Part shown: positions 25,614-33,895 of the stretch, piece by piece
Layout: each line of letters starts with the position of its first letter
Numbering within the stretch: the stretch's first letter is position 1
Assembly: GCA_038237745.1 (NCBI GenBank)
Contig: JBBRYJ010000009.1
Location: 62,001 to 126,000, forward strand
Reading direction: 5' to 3'
Length of the DNA: 64,000 nucleotides
Source of the DNA: DASQEH01 sp038237745
GTDB lineage: Bacteria > Actinomycetota > Actinomycetes > Propionibacteriales > Nocardioidaceae
The notes under the pieces: model-generated
What the model was told of the DNA's origin: nothing
Database searches by the model: none
Seen by the model: only the letters and a program-made list of their open reading frames with translations
Program-made: the position numbers and the translations under genes

Positions 25614-27176
25614 ATGGAGCTGACCCGCAGAGACGTGTTGAAGATTGGCGCGATGGGCAGCGCCGTCCTTGCGCTACCGCTGAGCCGCACCGCTAGCGCG
25701 CTGGCTCAGAGCCGGCTTGCCGAGAGCGCACTGCCGCAGCCCTTCACGACGCCTTTCAGAGTGCCGGACGTGCTGGTGCCGACAAGCTCGGATGCGACCA
25801 CCGACTACTACGACATCACCATGCAGCCGTTCATGAAGGAGATCGCCCCCGGACTCCAGACCCCGACTTGGGGCTACAACGCGATGGCTCCGGGCCCGAC
25901 GATCGTCAACCAGCGCGGCCGCAAGACCGTCGTGCGCCAGACGAACAACCTGCCCAACCAGCACCCGGAGCTCGGCTACCAGCCCTGGACATCTGTGCAC
26001 CTGCACGGGTCGGAGTCGCTGCCGCAGTACGACGGCTACGCGAGCGACATCTCGTTGCCGGGCCAGCCGGGCCAGTACAAGGACTACCGCTACCCGAACA
26101 GCCAGCCGGCGCGGACGCTGTGGTACCACGACCACGGCGTCATGCACACCGGCCCGAACGTGTACATGGGCCTCGCCGGGCAGTACTGGCTCAAGGACAG
26201 CATGGAGGCGTCCTTGCCCATCCCCAAGGACCGGTACGACGTCCCCCTCATCGTGCAGGACGTGATGCTCGCCACCGACGGGACTCGGCTCTGGAACGAC
26301 AATGACGAGTCAGGCATCTTCGGTGACATCATCTTGGTCAACGGCCAGCCCTGGCCCGTGATGCAGGTGGAGCGGAGGAAGTACCGGTTCCGGATCCTCA
26401 ACGCGTCGGTGTCACGCTCGTACAGGTGGCAGCTCGACACGGGCGGTCCGCTCGTCGTCGTAGGCACCGATGCAGGCTTCACCCAGTACCCGCAGCGGGT
26501 GAAGCAGTTCCGTCACGGCGTTGCCGAGCGCTACGAGGTCATCATCGACTTCGCGAAGTACCCGATCGGCCAGCGCGTGGTGCTTCAGAACCTCAGCAAC
26601 CCGAACGACATCGACTACGCCACCACGAAGAACGTGATGGCCTTCGACGTTTCGTCGGAGTCCACGAGCCGGAAGAACAACTCGATCCCGTCTGTCCTGA
26701 ACGAGAACGAAGCGACCATGGTGCTCACCGAGTCGCAGGCTACGGTCACGCGGCAGTTCAAGTTCTTCCGCGCGAACAGCCAGTGGACCATCAACGGCAA
26801 GACGTGGCAGGACGTCGTAAACTCGGGCTTCACCGAGACGCTCGCCAACCCGCAGCCCGGAACCGTCGAGATCTGGGAGCTCTCGAACCCCTCCGGCGGG
26901 TGGCACCATCCCGCCCACATCCACCTCATCGACTTCAAGATCATCTCGCGGAACGGCCTTCCCGCCATGGCTCACGAGCGCGGACCGAAGGACGTCGTCT
27001 ACCTCGGCGAGAACGAGACCGTGCGCCTGCTGATGGAGTTCAAGCCCTATAACCTCGGCCGCTACATGATCCACTGTCACAACCTGGTGCACGAGGACCA
27101 CGACATGATGGGCCAGTTCGAGGTCGGGTCGGGCGGCTTCGACCCCGTCTACGCCGACCCGCCGCAGTGGACCTGA
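25614..27176 (+). CDS. Tat-exported multicopper oxidase
   Basis: The 520-residue protein has a twin-arginine leader (TRRDVLKIG then a hydrophobic stretch) and three cupredoxin domains. All four copper-ligand motifs are present: HLHG (near 128), WYHDHGVMHTG (near 170), HHPAHIHL (near 430) and HCHNLVHEDHDMMG (near 487). It couples one-electron oxidation of a substrate to reduction of oxygen to water outside the membrane. Similarity is to bilirubin-oxidase/CotA/phenoxazinone-synthase-like enzymes; the substrate is unknown. GAGGAG lies seven bases before the ATG. It is the first gene of a three-gene operon. Confidence 0.93.
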   Translation: MELTRRDVLKIGAMGSAVLALPLSRTASALAQSRLAESALPQPFTTPFRVPDVLVPTSSDATTDYYDITMQPFMKEIAPGLQTPTWGYNAMAPGPTIVNQRGRKTVVRQTNNLPNQHPELGYQPWTSVHLHGSESLPQYDGYASDISLPGQPGQYKDYRYPNSQPARTLWYHDHGVMHTGPNVYMGLAGQYWLKDSMEASLPIPKDRYDVPLIVQDVMLATDGTRLWNDNDESGIFGDIILVNGQPWPVMQVERRKYRFRILNASVSRSYRWQLDTGGPLVVVGTDAGFTQYPQRVKQFRHGVAERYEVIIDFAKYPIGQRVVLQNLSNPNDIDYATTKNVMAFDVSSESTSRKNNSIPSVLNENEATMVLTESQATVTRQFKFFRANSQWTINGKTWQDVVNSGFTETLANPQPGTVEIWELSNPSGGWHHPAHIHLIDFKIISRNGLPAMAHERGPKDVVYLGENETVRLLMEFKPYNLGRYMIHCHNLVHEDHDMMGQFEVGSGGFDPVYADPPQWT

Positions 27177-27184
27177 GGCCGGAC

Positions 27185-27739
27185 ATGACTACCACACTTG
27201 ATACAGCGCGGGTTCCCGAGTCGGCCCGGACCAGGGTGACGGTGCCGGCGGCGGCGCGTGCAGCCGCCGCTCTCTCCTTCGTCGCCGCCGGCATCCACCT
27301 CTGGGTGGTTCCGGCGCACCTCGCGCAGTGGTGGGCTTTCGCCGCCTTCTTCGTAGCCGTGGCCGTGGGACAGCTGTTGACGGTGCCGGTCGTCCTAAGG
27401 TGGCCGCACCCGCGGCTCCTGCTGGCGGGTATCGCGGGGAACGTCGGCGTCGTCCTGGTATGGGTGGTCAGCCGAACGGCAGGACTGCCGATCGGGCCGC
27501 CCGTCCTCGACATGACCGGAGGGCGGGCCGACCCCGCACTCGGTGGGTACGGAGCGCACGCGGCACACCAGGTCGAAGCGGTCGGAGTGCTCGACTTCAC
27601 GTCGACCGTCCTCGAGCTCGTTGTCGTCGTCGCTCTTGTCTCCCTGCTCCCGGCCGCCATGCGGCGCCGCACAGTCAACGCCCTTCTGCTCGTGGGGTTG
27701 GCGCTCTGGGGCTTGTACGCCACTGGCGTACTCGCCTGA
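27185..27739 (+). CDS. Five-helix membrane protein of unknown function
   Basis: The 184-residue protein has about five membrane helices. Helix 1 carries a His-rich pattern (GIHLWVVPAHLAQWW), and a second pair of His lies in GAHAAHQVEA before helix 4, suggesting possible metal or haem ligands. No family could be named. It begins eight bases after the multicopper oxidase and ends five bases before the signal peptidase, so it belongs to their operon. An assembly or electron-transfer role for the oxidase is conjecture. Confidence 0.7.
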   Translation: MTTTLDTARVPESARTRVTVPAAARAAAALSFVAAGIHLWVVPAHLAQWWAFAAFFVAVAVGQLLTVPVVLRWPHPRLLLAGIAGNVGVVLVWVVSRTAGLPIGPPVLDMTGGRADPALGGYGAHAAHQVEAVGVLDFTSTVLELVVVVALVSLLPAAMRRRTVNALLLVGLALWGLYATGVLA

Positions 27740-27744
27740 GCTCG

Positions 27745-28290
27745 ATGGCCGTCACCTCATCACCGACCACGGGGCGGGGGGGCGTGCCCGGTGAGTCCCC
27801 CGAGAGCCGCCAGCCGCTCCGTCAGACGGCACGCCGGGCGCTGCTACCCCTGCTTTTGGCAGCGGCGGTCATCGCGGTCCTCTTCGCGGTGGAGCCTGTC
27901 ACGATCAGCTCCGACAGCATGCTGCCCACGTTGGAGTCGGGACAGCGCGTACTGCTCGACAAGCTCACCTATCGCTTCCGCGACCCGCGGCCTGATGAGC
28001 TCATTGCCTTCCATGCGCCTCAGACAGGTGATCTGACGCTGAAGCGCGTCGTGGCGGTCGCCGGAGACGAGCTCGCCATCAAGGACGGTGTGCTGCGCGT
28101 CAACGGCACGGCTCGCGACGAGCCCTTCGTCGACGCGTCATCCGTCGACTCGGTCTACTTCGGACCGGTGACGGTACCAGCCGGCACAGTCTTCGTACTC
28201 GGCGACAACCGGGCGAACTCCATCGACTCGCGTACGTTCGGGGCGGTCCCGGTCTCCGACGTCGTCGGCCGGGTCGTGTGGCGATTCTAG
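27745..28290 (+). CDS. lepB: Signal peptidase I
   Basis: This S26 peptidase of 181 residues cleaves signal peptides of exported proteins. It has one N-terminal helix (ALLPLLLAAAVIAVLFAV), the catalytic Ser in SSDSMLPTL, the Lys of the dyad in LKRVVAVAGDE, and GDNRANSIDSRTFG. It is shorter than typical housekeeping actinobacterial enzymes. It sits five bases after the membrane-protein gene in the multicopper-oxidase operon, suggesting a dedicated rather than general role. Confidence 0.88.
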   Translation: MAVTSSPTTGRGGVPGESPESRQPLRQTARRALLPLLLAAAVIAVLFAVEPVTISSDSMLPTLESGQRVLLDKLTYRFRDPRPDELIAFHAPQTGDLTLKRVVAVAGDELAIKDGVLRVNGTARDEPFVDASSVDSVYFGPVTVPAGTVFVLGDNRANSIDSRTFGAVPVSDVVGRVVWRF

Positions 28291-28295
28291 GCGAG

Positions 28296-28377
28296 GCGGC
28301 ACAGCTCCCCCGGTGCGGTGAGAGCCTTGCGACCGGTCAGGACGGGAGAAGCGACCCCGAGGAGCTGTGCCGCACCG
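28296..28377. terminator. Overlapping long inverted repeats at convergent ends
   Basis: GCGGCACAGCTCC (28296-28308) pairs perfectly with 28361-28373, and CGGTGCGG (28311-28318) pairs with CCGCACCG (28370-28377). The two pairings share bases and so exclude one another. They lie between lepB and the end of the SARP gene, inside its last ~40 bases. A bidirectional terminator is the simplest reading. Confidence 0.5.
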
Positions 28378-31300
28378 ACCGTCCACGCTCTCGGCGTGGC
28401 AGCGTGTCCGGGACGACGTCCAAGTAGTCGGCACGGTGCGCTGCTGCCTCCCGGGCCGCGTAGGTCAGGCCCAGCGAGGTTGCCAAAGCGCCCGCCTGCG
28501 CCGCGACTTCCGCGGCCGCCACCGGTCGGCCGGCGGACGCCCGCATGCGGGCCCGGGCCAGCATGATGGTCACCCTCTCCCGGCCCATCGCAGCCTCACC
28601 GAGTGCCGACTCGGCAAGGTCGAGGTATCCCGGCGCGCTGTCGTGGTCGATCTCCTCCCCCACCATTACCAGTCGCGACGCCACCTCAGGCAGCAGCAGA
28701 GTGGCGCCTGTGCGCCCACCGATCTCGACACCTCGCAGCAGGGCGACGGCTGCCGACTCGGTATCACCGTCGGCCAGGCACAACGCGGCCCTGCCCAGCA
28801 GCGCGAGTATCTGGGCGGTCGGGCCGCCTGCTCGCCAAGGCGCTCCATCCGTAAGGGCATGAGCTCTATCGAGCTCACCTCGCTCGACGAGAATGCGCGC
28901 GACGACCCACCGCCAGGGTCCGTCGAACTGGCCGCTCTCTGCATCCGACACGGCCTCGTCGCAAACTGTGTCTGCGTCGGGCTCGTTCTGGTGGTGGCGA
29001 GCGAGGGCGCGGAGTACCGACGCAGGGAGACCGGATGCCAAGCCTCTGATACCTGGTGACTGCTGCCACGCCCGGTCGAGCGCGGACAGCTCTATGGAAG
29101 GGCCCGCGAGCAGGATGTCCCCCTCGTCGAGGGTTAGCAGCCGCAGGGAGTCGAGGTCCGCACTCCCTGCGTCGCGGCCATCCCGCACGAGGCGACGTGC
29201 TTCGGCGAACCGCCGCCGCGGGACGAGTACGAGACCTGCGAGCAGCAGGCGCGCCTCGGCCTCGTCGTCCTCGTCACCTGACCGCTGCGCGGACGCCAGC
29301 GCTCCCCTCAGCAGGATTTCGACCTCCGGCGACGGAGCGGTGGAAGCGGTGATGCCCAGCCGTTCCACGAGTGCGACGCGACCAGGTCGCAGCAAGGTGA
29401 CAGGTGCAAGGACCGGCTTCGGCAGGTCGTAAGTCGGCAGAGGCAGCCCTTGACGGCGAGACAGCGAGATGGCGACGGCGCGGTGCTCCTCGGCCTGCGT
29501 CTCGAGGCCGAGCTGCTCGCAACACGCCACCAGACGTTGCAGGACCTCCAGCTGGTCTGTAGTGCTTGCCGTTCTGAGGTCGACCAGGTTCTGCACCTGG
29601 TGAAGCAGCCCGAGAGCCTCAGCGAAGTCGCACTCATCCATGGCCTGGACTGCACCGCTCATCGCTTCAGCGCAGGCGAGACCCGGCTCGGCAGCCTCGA
29701 CCCAGTGCCGCACCCGCGCAGCCACGGGCGGAGAGAGCCGCTCAGCCACTCTCCTGTGCAGCTGACGGCGCGCGGCGGGGCGCATCCACGCCCGCACCGC
29801 GTCGCGAAGCAGTGGTGTGCGGACGGTGAACCGACCGGCGTCGTCAGCAGTCACGAGGGCGTAGTCCACCAGCCGCGAGATGATCCGTGAAACATCCACA
29901 GCATCGGTGTCCGGCGGCGACCCGGCCTGCTCGTCCACGTCCGCAGGTCCACCGAGAACCGCCGCGATCCCTCCGACCGATACGCCGGTGGCCACGATGG
30001 CTGTCACGTCCAGAACGGCCTGCTCACGAGAGGACAGCTGCTCACTCAGCTGGGCCAGCTGGTGGTCGGCACCGCTGAGATCCGCTGTCACGCCGGAGTC
30101 GGGGCACAGGTCGAGTCCCCGCCCCGTATGGACCAGACGACCTGTACGCAGCCATTCTCTGATCGTGTCGACGACAAGACCGGCTTGGCCACTGCTGCTG
30201 TCTTGTACCGCCTTGACGAGCTCGTCGGTCGGCGGCCCCGAGATGAGCGCCTCGGTAAGAGCGTGCACGTCCTGCGACAACAGCGGTGTGAGGTCGCTCT
30301 GCTCGACGACACCCTGCGCAACAAGCGTGCCGAGCTCATTGTCGGCAGCCACTTTCAGGCCGCAGTGGTGGGCAGCGAGTACGACATTGCCTGCTCGTTG
30401 CTCATGGGCGGATGTGGCCAGCCGACGTAGTTCTCCGCCGGGCCGACGCTCGGCCTCGTCCACGAGGACGATGCTCCCCGAGAGATGGTCGGGAAGTGAC
30501 GAGGCTTCGGCGTCGAGCCTGTGGACGGGCAGAGCACATGCATTCGCGGTCTCGTCGAGAAGGCGGGAGATGCCGGTGCGGGCCGCACCAGTGACGACGA
30601 TGCACCCTCCGCCCTCCGCGTACAGCTCGCTGACACGCCGACACAGGTGTGTCATCTGCGCCTCGCGTCCCACGAACGGGGCTTCGGCGTCTCGTGGGGG
30701 GTCGACGCGCAGAAGCTGGAGGTGGACGGCCTGTGTCTGCGGAGAAGGGTCGACGCCGAGCTCGTCGAGCAACCGGGACCTGCACAGCTCGTACACGCCA
30801 AAGGCGCGCTCGACCTCGCCGAGTCCGGCGTAGGCGAGCATTGCGGAGCGGTAGGCACGTTCGGAGTACGGCTGTGCGGCGATAGCGCGCTCGGCGAACT
30901 CGGCGGCGTCGCGCATCCAGCGCAGAGACGTGGCTGCCGCAGCGGCATCGTCCATGAGCGCGGCATGGATGTCGCGGAGAGACTGTCGCTCGGTGATGAA
31001 CCAGTCCTCCGCCTCGCCGGGCACCACTTCGAGGTCGCGAAGGTAGAGGGCGTCGGCCTGGCGGGCGGTCGCGACGGCCTCCGCGAAATGTCCACTCGCG
31101 ACGGCTGTACGGCACTCACCCGCAAGTGCGGTGAACGCCCGGGTGTCGACCCAGACCCCGCGCAGCACAACGCTTCCCTGCAGACGCTCGATGCAGTCGC
31201 TACTCAGCACGCGCCGGATCTGGGAGGCGGCAGTGCGCAGACTCGCCTTTCCGCGCTCGGGGCCAGCACCCGGCCACAGAGTGCTTACGAGGTCGTCGAC

Positions 31301-31447
31301 CGGGACGCGCTTACCCACCCGCAGTGCCAGGATACGGAGCAGGTCATGTGTCTTGCGCGTGCGCCAGTCACTCGGCTCGACGAGCGAGCCATCGGCGCGC
31401 CGGACGTGGAGCGACCCGAGGAGCCGAATCTCCACCAGATCGCCCAT
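28337..31447 (-). CDS. Large SARP/BTAD-type transcriptional regulator
   Basis: The 1,036-residue protein begins with an OmpR-like winged-helix domain (EIRLLGSLHVRRADG ... DDLVSTLWPG, about 5-95) and a bacterial transcriptional activation domain (~100-250), as in SARP regulators. A STAND-like ATPase region follows, but its P-loop reads VTGAARTGISR and lacks the usual GKS lysine, while a Walker-B-like SIVLVDEAE remains. The C-terminal half is helical, TPR-like. AGAGGA lies four bases before the ATG at 31447. It is convergent with the multicopper-oxidase operon, which it might regulate (inference). Confidence 0.82.
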   Translation of the reverse strand: MGDLVEIRLLGSLHVRRADGSLVEPSDWRTRKTHDLLRILALRVGKRVPVDDLVSTLWPGAGPERGKASLRTAASQIRRVLSSDCIERLQGSVVLRGVWVDTRAFTALAGECRTAVASGHFAEAVATARQADALYLRDLEVVPGEAEDWFITERQSLRDIHAALMDDAAAAATSLRWMRDAAEFAERAIAAQPYSERAYRSAMLAYAGLGEVERAFGVYELCRSRLLDELGVDPSPQTQAVHLQLLRVDPPRDAEAPFVGREAQMTHLCRRVSELYAEGGGCIVVTGAARTGISRLLDETANACALPVHRLDAEASSLPDHLSGSIVLVDEAERRPGGELRRLATSAHEQRAGNVVLAAHHCGLKVAADNELGTLVAQGVVEQSDLTPLLSQDVHALTEALISGPPTDELVKAVQDSSSGQAGLVVDTIREWLRTGRLVHTGRGLDLCPDSGVTADLSGADHQLAQLSEQLSSREQAVLDVTAIVATGVSVGGIAAVLGGPADVDEQAGSPPDTDAVDVSRIISRLVDYALVTADDAGRFTVRTPLLRDAVRAWMRPAARRQLHRRVAERLSPPVAARVRHWVEAAEPGLACAEAMSGAVQAMDECDFAEALGLLHQVQNLVDLRTASTTDQLEVLQRLVACCEQLGLETQAEEHRAVAISLSRRQGLPLPTYDLPKPVLAPVTLLRPGRVALVERLGITASTAPSPEVEILLRGALASAQRSGDEDDEAEARLLLAGLVLVPRRRFAEARRLVRDGRDAGSADLDSLRLLTLDEGDILLAGPSIELSALDRAWQQSPGIRGLASGLPASVLRALARHHQNEPDADTVCDEAVSDAESGQFDGPWRWVVARILVERGELDRAHALTDGAPWRAGGPTAQILALLGRAALCLADGDTESAAVALLRGVEIGGRTGATLLLPEVASRLVMVGEEIDHDSAPGYLDLAESALGEAAMGRERVTIMLARARMRASAGRPVAAAEVAAQAGALATSLGLTYAAREAAAHRADYLDVVPDTLPRRERGRSVRHSSSGSLLPS

Positions 31448-31834
31448 AGCGTCCTCTGTCACAGTCCCTCGCTCACCGAGCACGAGTAGTCGCCGAAGCG
31501 CACAATGCGGAACAACACACGTCCTGGGAGAACTTCTACACCCGTTTCCTATGGCGCGCCAACACATTGCCGTGAATGCAACAATGAGCGACAACAGCGT
31601 TACAAGAGGTGAGAAGACAACAACCCTGCGTTATCGTTCCAAACCCATTAGTCATACCTTTTGCCGACGTTTGTGGCAGCCTACGGGATGCTTACATGTC
31701 GGTATCGGCTAATGAGCACATGCGGGTCACGAATATGCGTGACCGCATTGTAACTAATCGTGACAGTACCTCTTCCTATTTGACCAGGATGCCTCCAGCC
31801 ACGGCACCATCGGTCTCGGAACCATCGTTGTCAG
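31448..31834. other. Lower-GC intergenic region
   Basis: About 390 bases with clearly lower GC than the surroundings lie upstream of the SARP gene. The stretch from about 31560 to 31790 is the richest in A and T. Apart from the palindrome at 31725 no gene or RNA was recognised. It probably holds the SARP promoter. Confidence 0.5.
31725..31744. promoter_or_regulatory. Palindrome upstream of SARP gene
   Basis: GGTCACG and CGTGACC form perfect 7-base arms around the AT-rich spacer AATATG, with flanking GCG/GC extending the symmetry imperfectly. It lies ~280 bases upstream of the SARP start. Operator function is inferred. Confidence 0.4.
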
Positions 31835-32284
31835 TCATCGGCGGGCAAGGCTCGGCAACGTCTTCTGCCGGCCGCGGTGCCGACGGACAACAGTCGTGGC
31901 CGCCAGCGGGATCACCGCCAGTGCGAGGTAGGCCGCCAGCCGGCGAAGGGCACCACCTATCGGGGCCTGCGAGACGGCGACCGGCCGCAGCTGCCCTGTT
32001 GGGTTCCCCACCACCCAGTCGTAGGTGTGGACGACCGAGGGGCGGGGAAGACTCGCACGGTGTACGACGACGTTCAGTGCCGTCTTTCCGGGACGCTCGA
32101 GGTCGAGGTTGGCGGACCATTGTGCGTCCAAGAGCGCAACAGCGTGGGCGGTCGTCCGGGTCGCTCCATCGACGGATGTGGTGATGACGTCGACTCCGTC
32201 ACCGGCCCGGGCGACGGGCGCCGCGTGTGGAAGATCCCGACCAGCGCGACGTTGCGACCAGCCCCGGCCGACGAACGGCTTCAG
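31835..32284 (-). CDS. Possible small membrane-anchored protein, start uncertain
   Basis: An open frame of 149 codons follows the Lrp gene on the same strand. A CTG overlaps the Lrp stop (CTGA) and could be the start; the only standard start in frame is a TTG at 32131, giving 98 residues. The protein would have a soluble part (GDGVDVITTSVDGA, HTYDWVVGNPTGQLRPV) and one C-terminal helix (AAYLALAVIPLAATTVV) ending in Arg/His residues. GC-rich third positions favour coding. No family is recognised. It may be a gene that lost its start. Confidence 0.35.
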   Translation of the reverse strand: MKPFVGRGWSQRRAGRDLPHAAPVARAGDGVDVITTSVDGATRTTAHAVALLDAQWSANLDLERPGKTALNVVVHRASLPRPSVVHTYDWVVGNPTGQLRPVAVSQAPIGGALRRLAAYLALAVIPLAATTVVRRHRGRQKTLPSLARR

Positions 32285-32721
32285 AATCGCGGCGGCCGCT
32301 GCTCATAGGGAGTCGAGAGCACAATCGTCGTCCGAGTCGAGACGTTGGCGGCGAGGCGTATCCGGGCCAACAGTGCTTCGAGGTCGCTCGGCTCGGCCAC
32401 TCTGACCTTGAGGATGTACGACTCGTCGCCGGCGACGGAGTGGCAGGCTTCGATCTCGCAGATGTCGGCCAGCCGCACCGGGGAGTCGTCGGGCTGGGAT
32501 GGGTCGATCGGGCGGATCGAGATGAAGGCGGTAAGTGGCAGGCCCACCTCGCGGTAGTCGACGCTTGCGACGTACCCGCGGATGACGCCTCGCGCCTCCA
32601 GCCGCTTGACGCGTTGGTGGACAGCCGATGTCGAGAGACCGGTCTCGCGACCCAGATCGGTGAACGACATCCGGCCGTCCGCCGCCAGCAGCTGGCAGAT
32701 GAGCCGGTCGACGTCCTCCAT
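32281..32721 (-). CDS. Lrp/AsnC family transcriptional regulator
   Basis: The 146-residue protein has an N-terminal winged helix (SFTDLGRETGLSTSAVHQRV, about 5-60) and a C-terminal RAM ligand-binding domain with ACHSVAGDESYILKV. Such feast/famine proteins usually sense amino acids. The ATG shares one base with the stop of the upstream M24 peptidase gene (TGATG), so the two are coupled; peptide or amino-acid turnover is the likely theme. Confidence 0.92.
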   Translation of the reverse strand: MEDVDRLICQLLAADGRMSFTDLGRETGLSTSAVHQRVKRLEARGVIRGYVASVDYREVGLPLTAFISIRPIDPSQPDDSPVRLADICEIEACHSVAGDESYILKVRVAEPSDLEALLARIRLAANVSTRTTIVLSTPYEQRPPRF

Positions 32722-33830
32722 CAGCCCTCCACGACGGTCAGCTCGCGGGTGGTCGTGTTGAGCCGCTCCACCCCGTCGGCGGTCGTGACGACGATGTCCT
32801 CGATGCGGGCACCGTGCCGTCCGGGCAGGTAGATCCCCGGCTCGATCGAGAAGGCCATCCCCGGTTCGAGGGCGAGGGTGTTGCCCTCGACGATGTACGG
32901 CTCTTCGTGGGTCTCGAGGCCGATCCCATGGCCGGTGCGGTGCACGAACCGCTCGCCGTACCCGCCAGCCTCGATCACCGCCCTGCCCACGCGGTCGACA
33001 GCCTCGGCGGTCACCCCCGCCCGGGCGAAGTCACATTGCGTACGCTGCGCCTCGCGCAGCACTTCGTAGGAGTCCGCCATGTCGGCGTCCGGCTCGGAGC
33101 CCACGACGTAGGTCCGGGTCGAGTCGCTCCGGTAGCCGTCCGACGTCGAACCGCCGATGTCGACGACCACCGGGTCCCCAGCCTGGATCTCACGGTCCGA
33201 CACGCCATGGTGGGGCGAGGCGCCGTTCGGTCCGGAACCCACGATCGTGAAGTCGGCAGCGGCGTGACCCTCCTCGACGATGGCTTCACCGATCGCTGCC
33301 GCCACGGCGCGCTCGGTCCGGCCCACCTTGAGGAACTCGTCCATCCGGTCGTGCACGCGGTCGATCGCGGCGGCGGCATTACGTAGCGAGACGATCTCGT
33401 CGGCTCCCTTCCGCATCCGGAGATCGGACAGCAGCGTCCCGGCGGGCTGCCACCGGTGCCCGGGACCAGCGGCCTGGAGACGGAAGATCCGGGTGGCCCA
33501 CATGTGGTCGTCGACGGCGATCCGGCCCTCGTCCGGCAGACATGACAGAACGCGAGCGTAGGGGTCGTCGGTTTCCCCGTGGGTGACCAGATCCATCCCG
33601 ATCAGCGCGCCCGGTGAACGCCGAGCCTCTGCCTCCTCCAAAGCGGGTACGACGAGCACCGGGTCCCCGTCAGCCGGTACGACGAGTGCGGTGAGCCGCT
33701 CGAGTGGAGTTGCGTGGTAGCCGCTCAGGTAGCGAAGATCGGAGCCGGGTGTGACGACAAGACCATCGACTCCGCTGGCTTGCATCGCGGTCTGGGCTCG
33801 ACGGACCCGTGAGGCCACGTCTGCTGTCAT
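32721..33830 (-). CDS. M24 (Xaa-Pro aminopeptidase-like) metallopeptidase
   Basis: This 369-residue protein has a creatinase-like N-terminal domain followed by a pita-bread catalytic domain. The five metal ligands are visible: Asp in VVVDIGG, Asp in DSTRTYV, His in HRTGHGIGLETHE, Glu in FSIEPGIYL and Glu in ARIEDIVV. It would remove N-terminal residues preceding proline. The ATG at 33830 lies six bases from a TACAGT box, so it is probably leaderless; longer upstream frames lack support. Lrp follows with a one-base overlap. Confidence 0.92.
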   Translation of the reverse strand: MTADVASRVRRAQTAMQASGVDGLVVTPGSDLRYLSGYHATPLERLTALVVPADGDPVLVVPALEEAEARRSPGALIGMDLVTHGETDDPYARVLSCLPDEGRIAVDDHMWATRIFRLQAAGPGHRWQPAGTLLSDLRMRKGADEIVSLRNAAAAIDRVHDRMDEFLKVGRTERAVAAAIGEAIVEEGHAAADFTIVGSGPNGASPHHGVSDREIQAGDPVVVDIGGSTSDGYRSDSTRTYVVGSEPDADMADSYEVLREAQRTQCDFARAGVTAEAVDRVGRAVIEAGGYGERFVHRTGHGIGLETHEEPYIVEGNTLALEPGMAFSIEPGIYLPGRHGARIEDIVVTTADGVERLNTTTRELTVVEG

Positions 33831-33836
33831 GGCGAC

Positions 33837-33842
33837 ACTGTA
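33837..33842 (-). promoter_or_regulatory. -10 box of leaderless M24 peptidase transcript
   Basis: TACAGT lies six bases before the ATG at 33830 on the minus strand, fitting TANNNT. Confidence 0.5.
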
Positions 33843-33895
33843 ATCGCCGCGCGAGCGCGCCGACGTGCTCGTGGCGCGCGTGCCATCATCGCGGT

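Noticed and set aside
31776..32120. Alternative 114-codon frame in the region after the Lrp gene
   Set aside because: Arg/Pro/Gly-rich shadow composition; the competing frame with a membrane helix is more protein-like.
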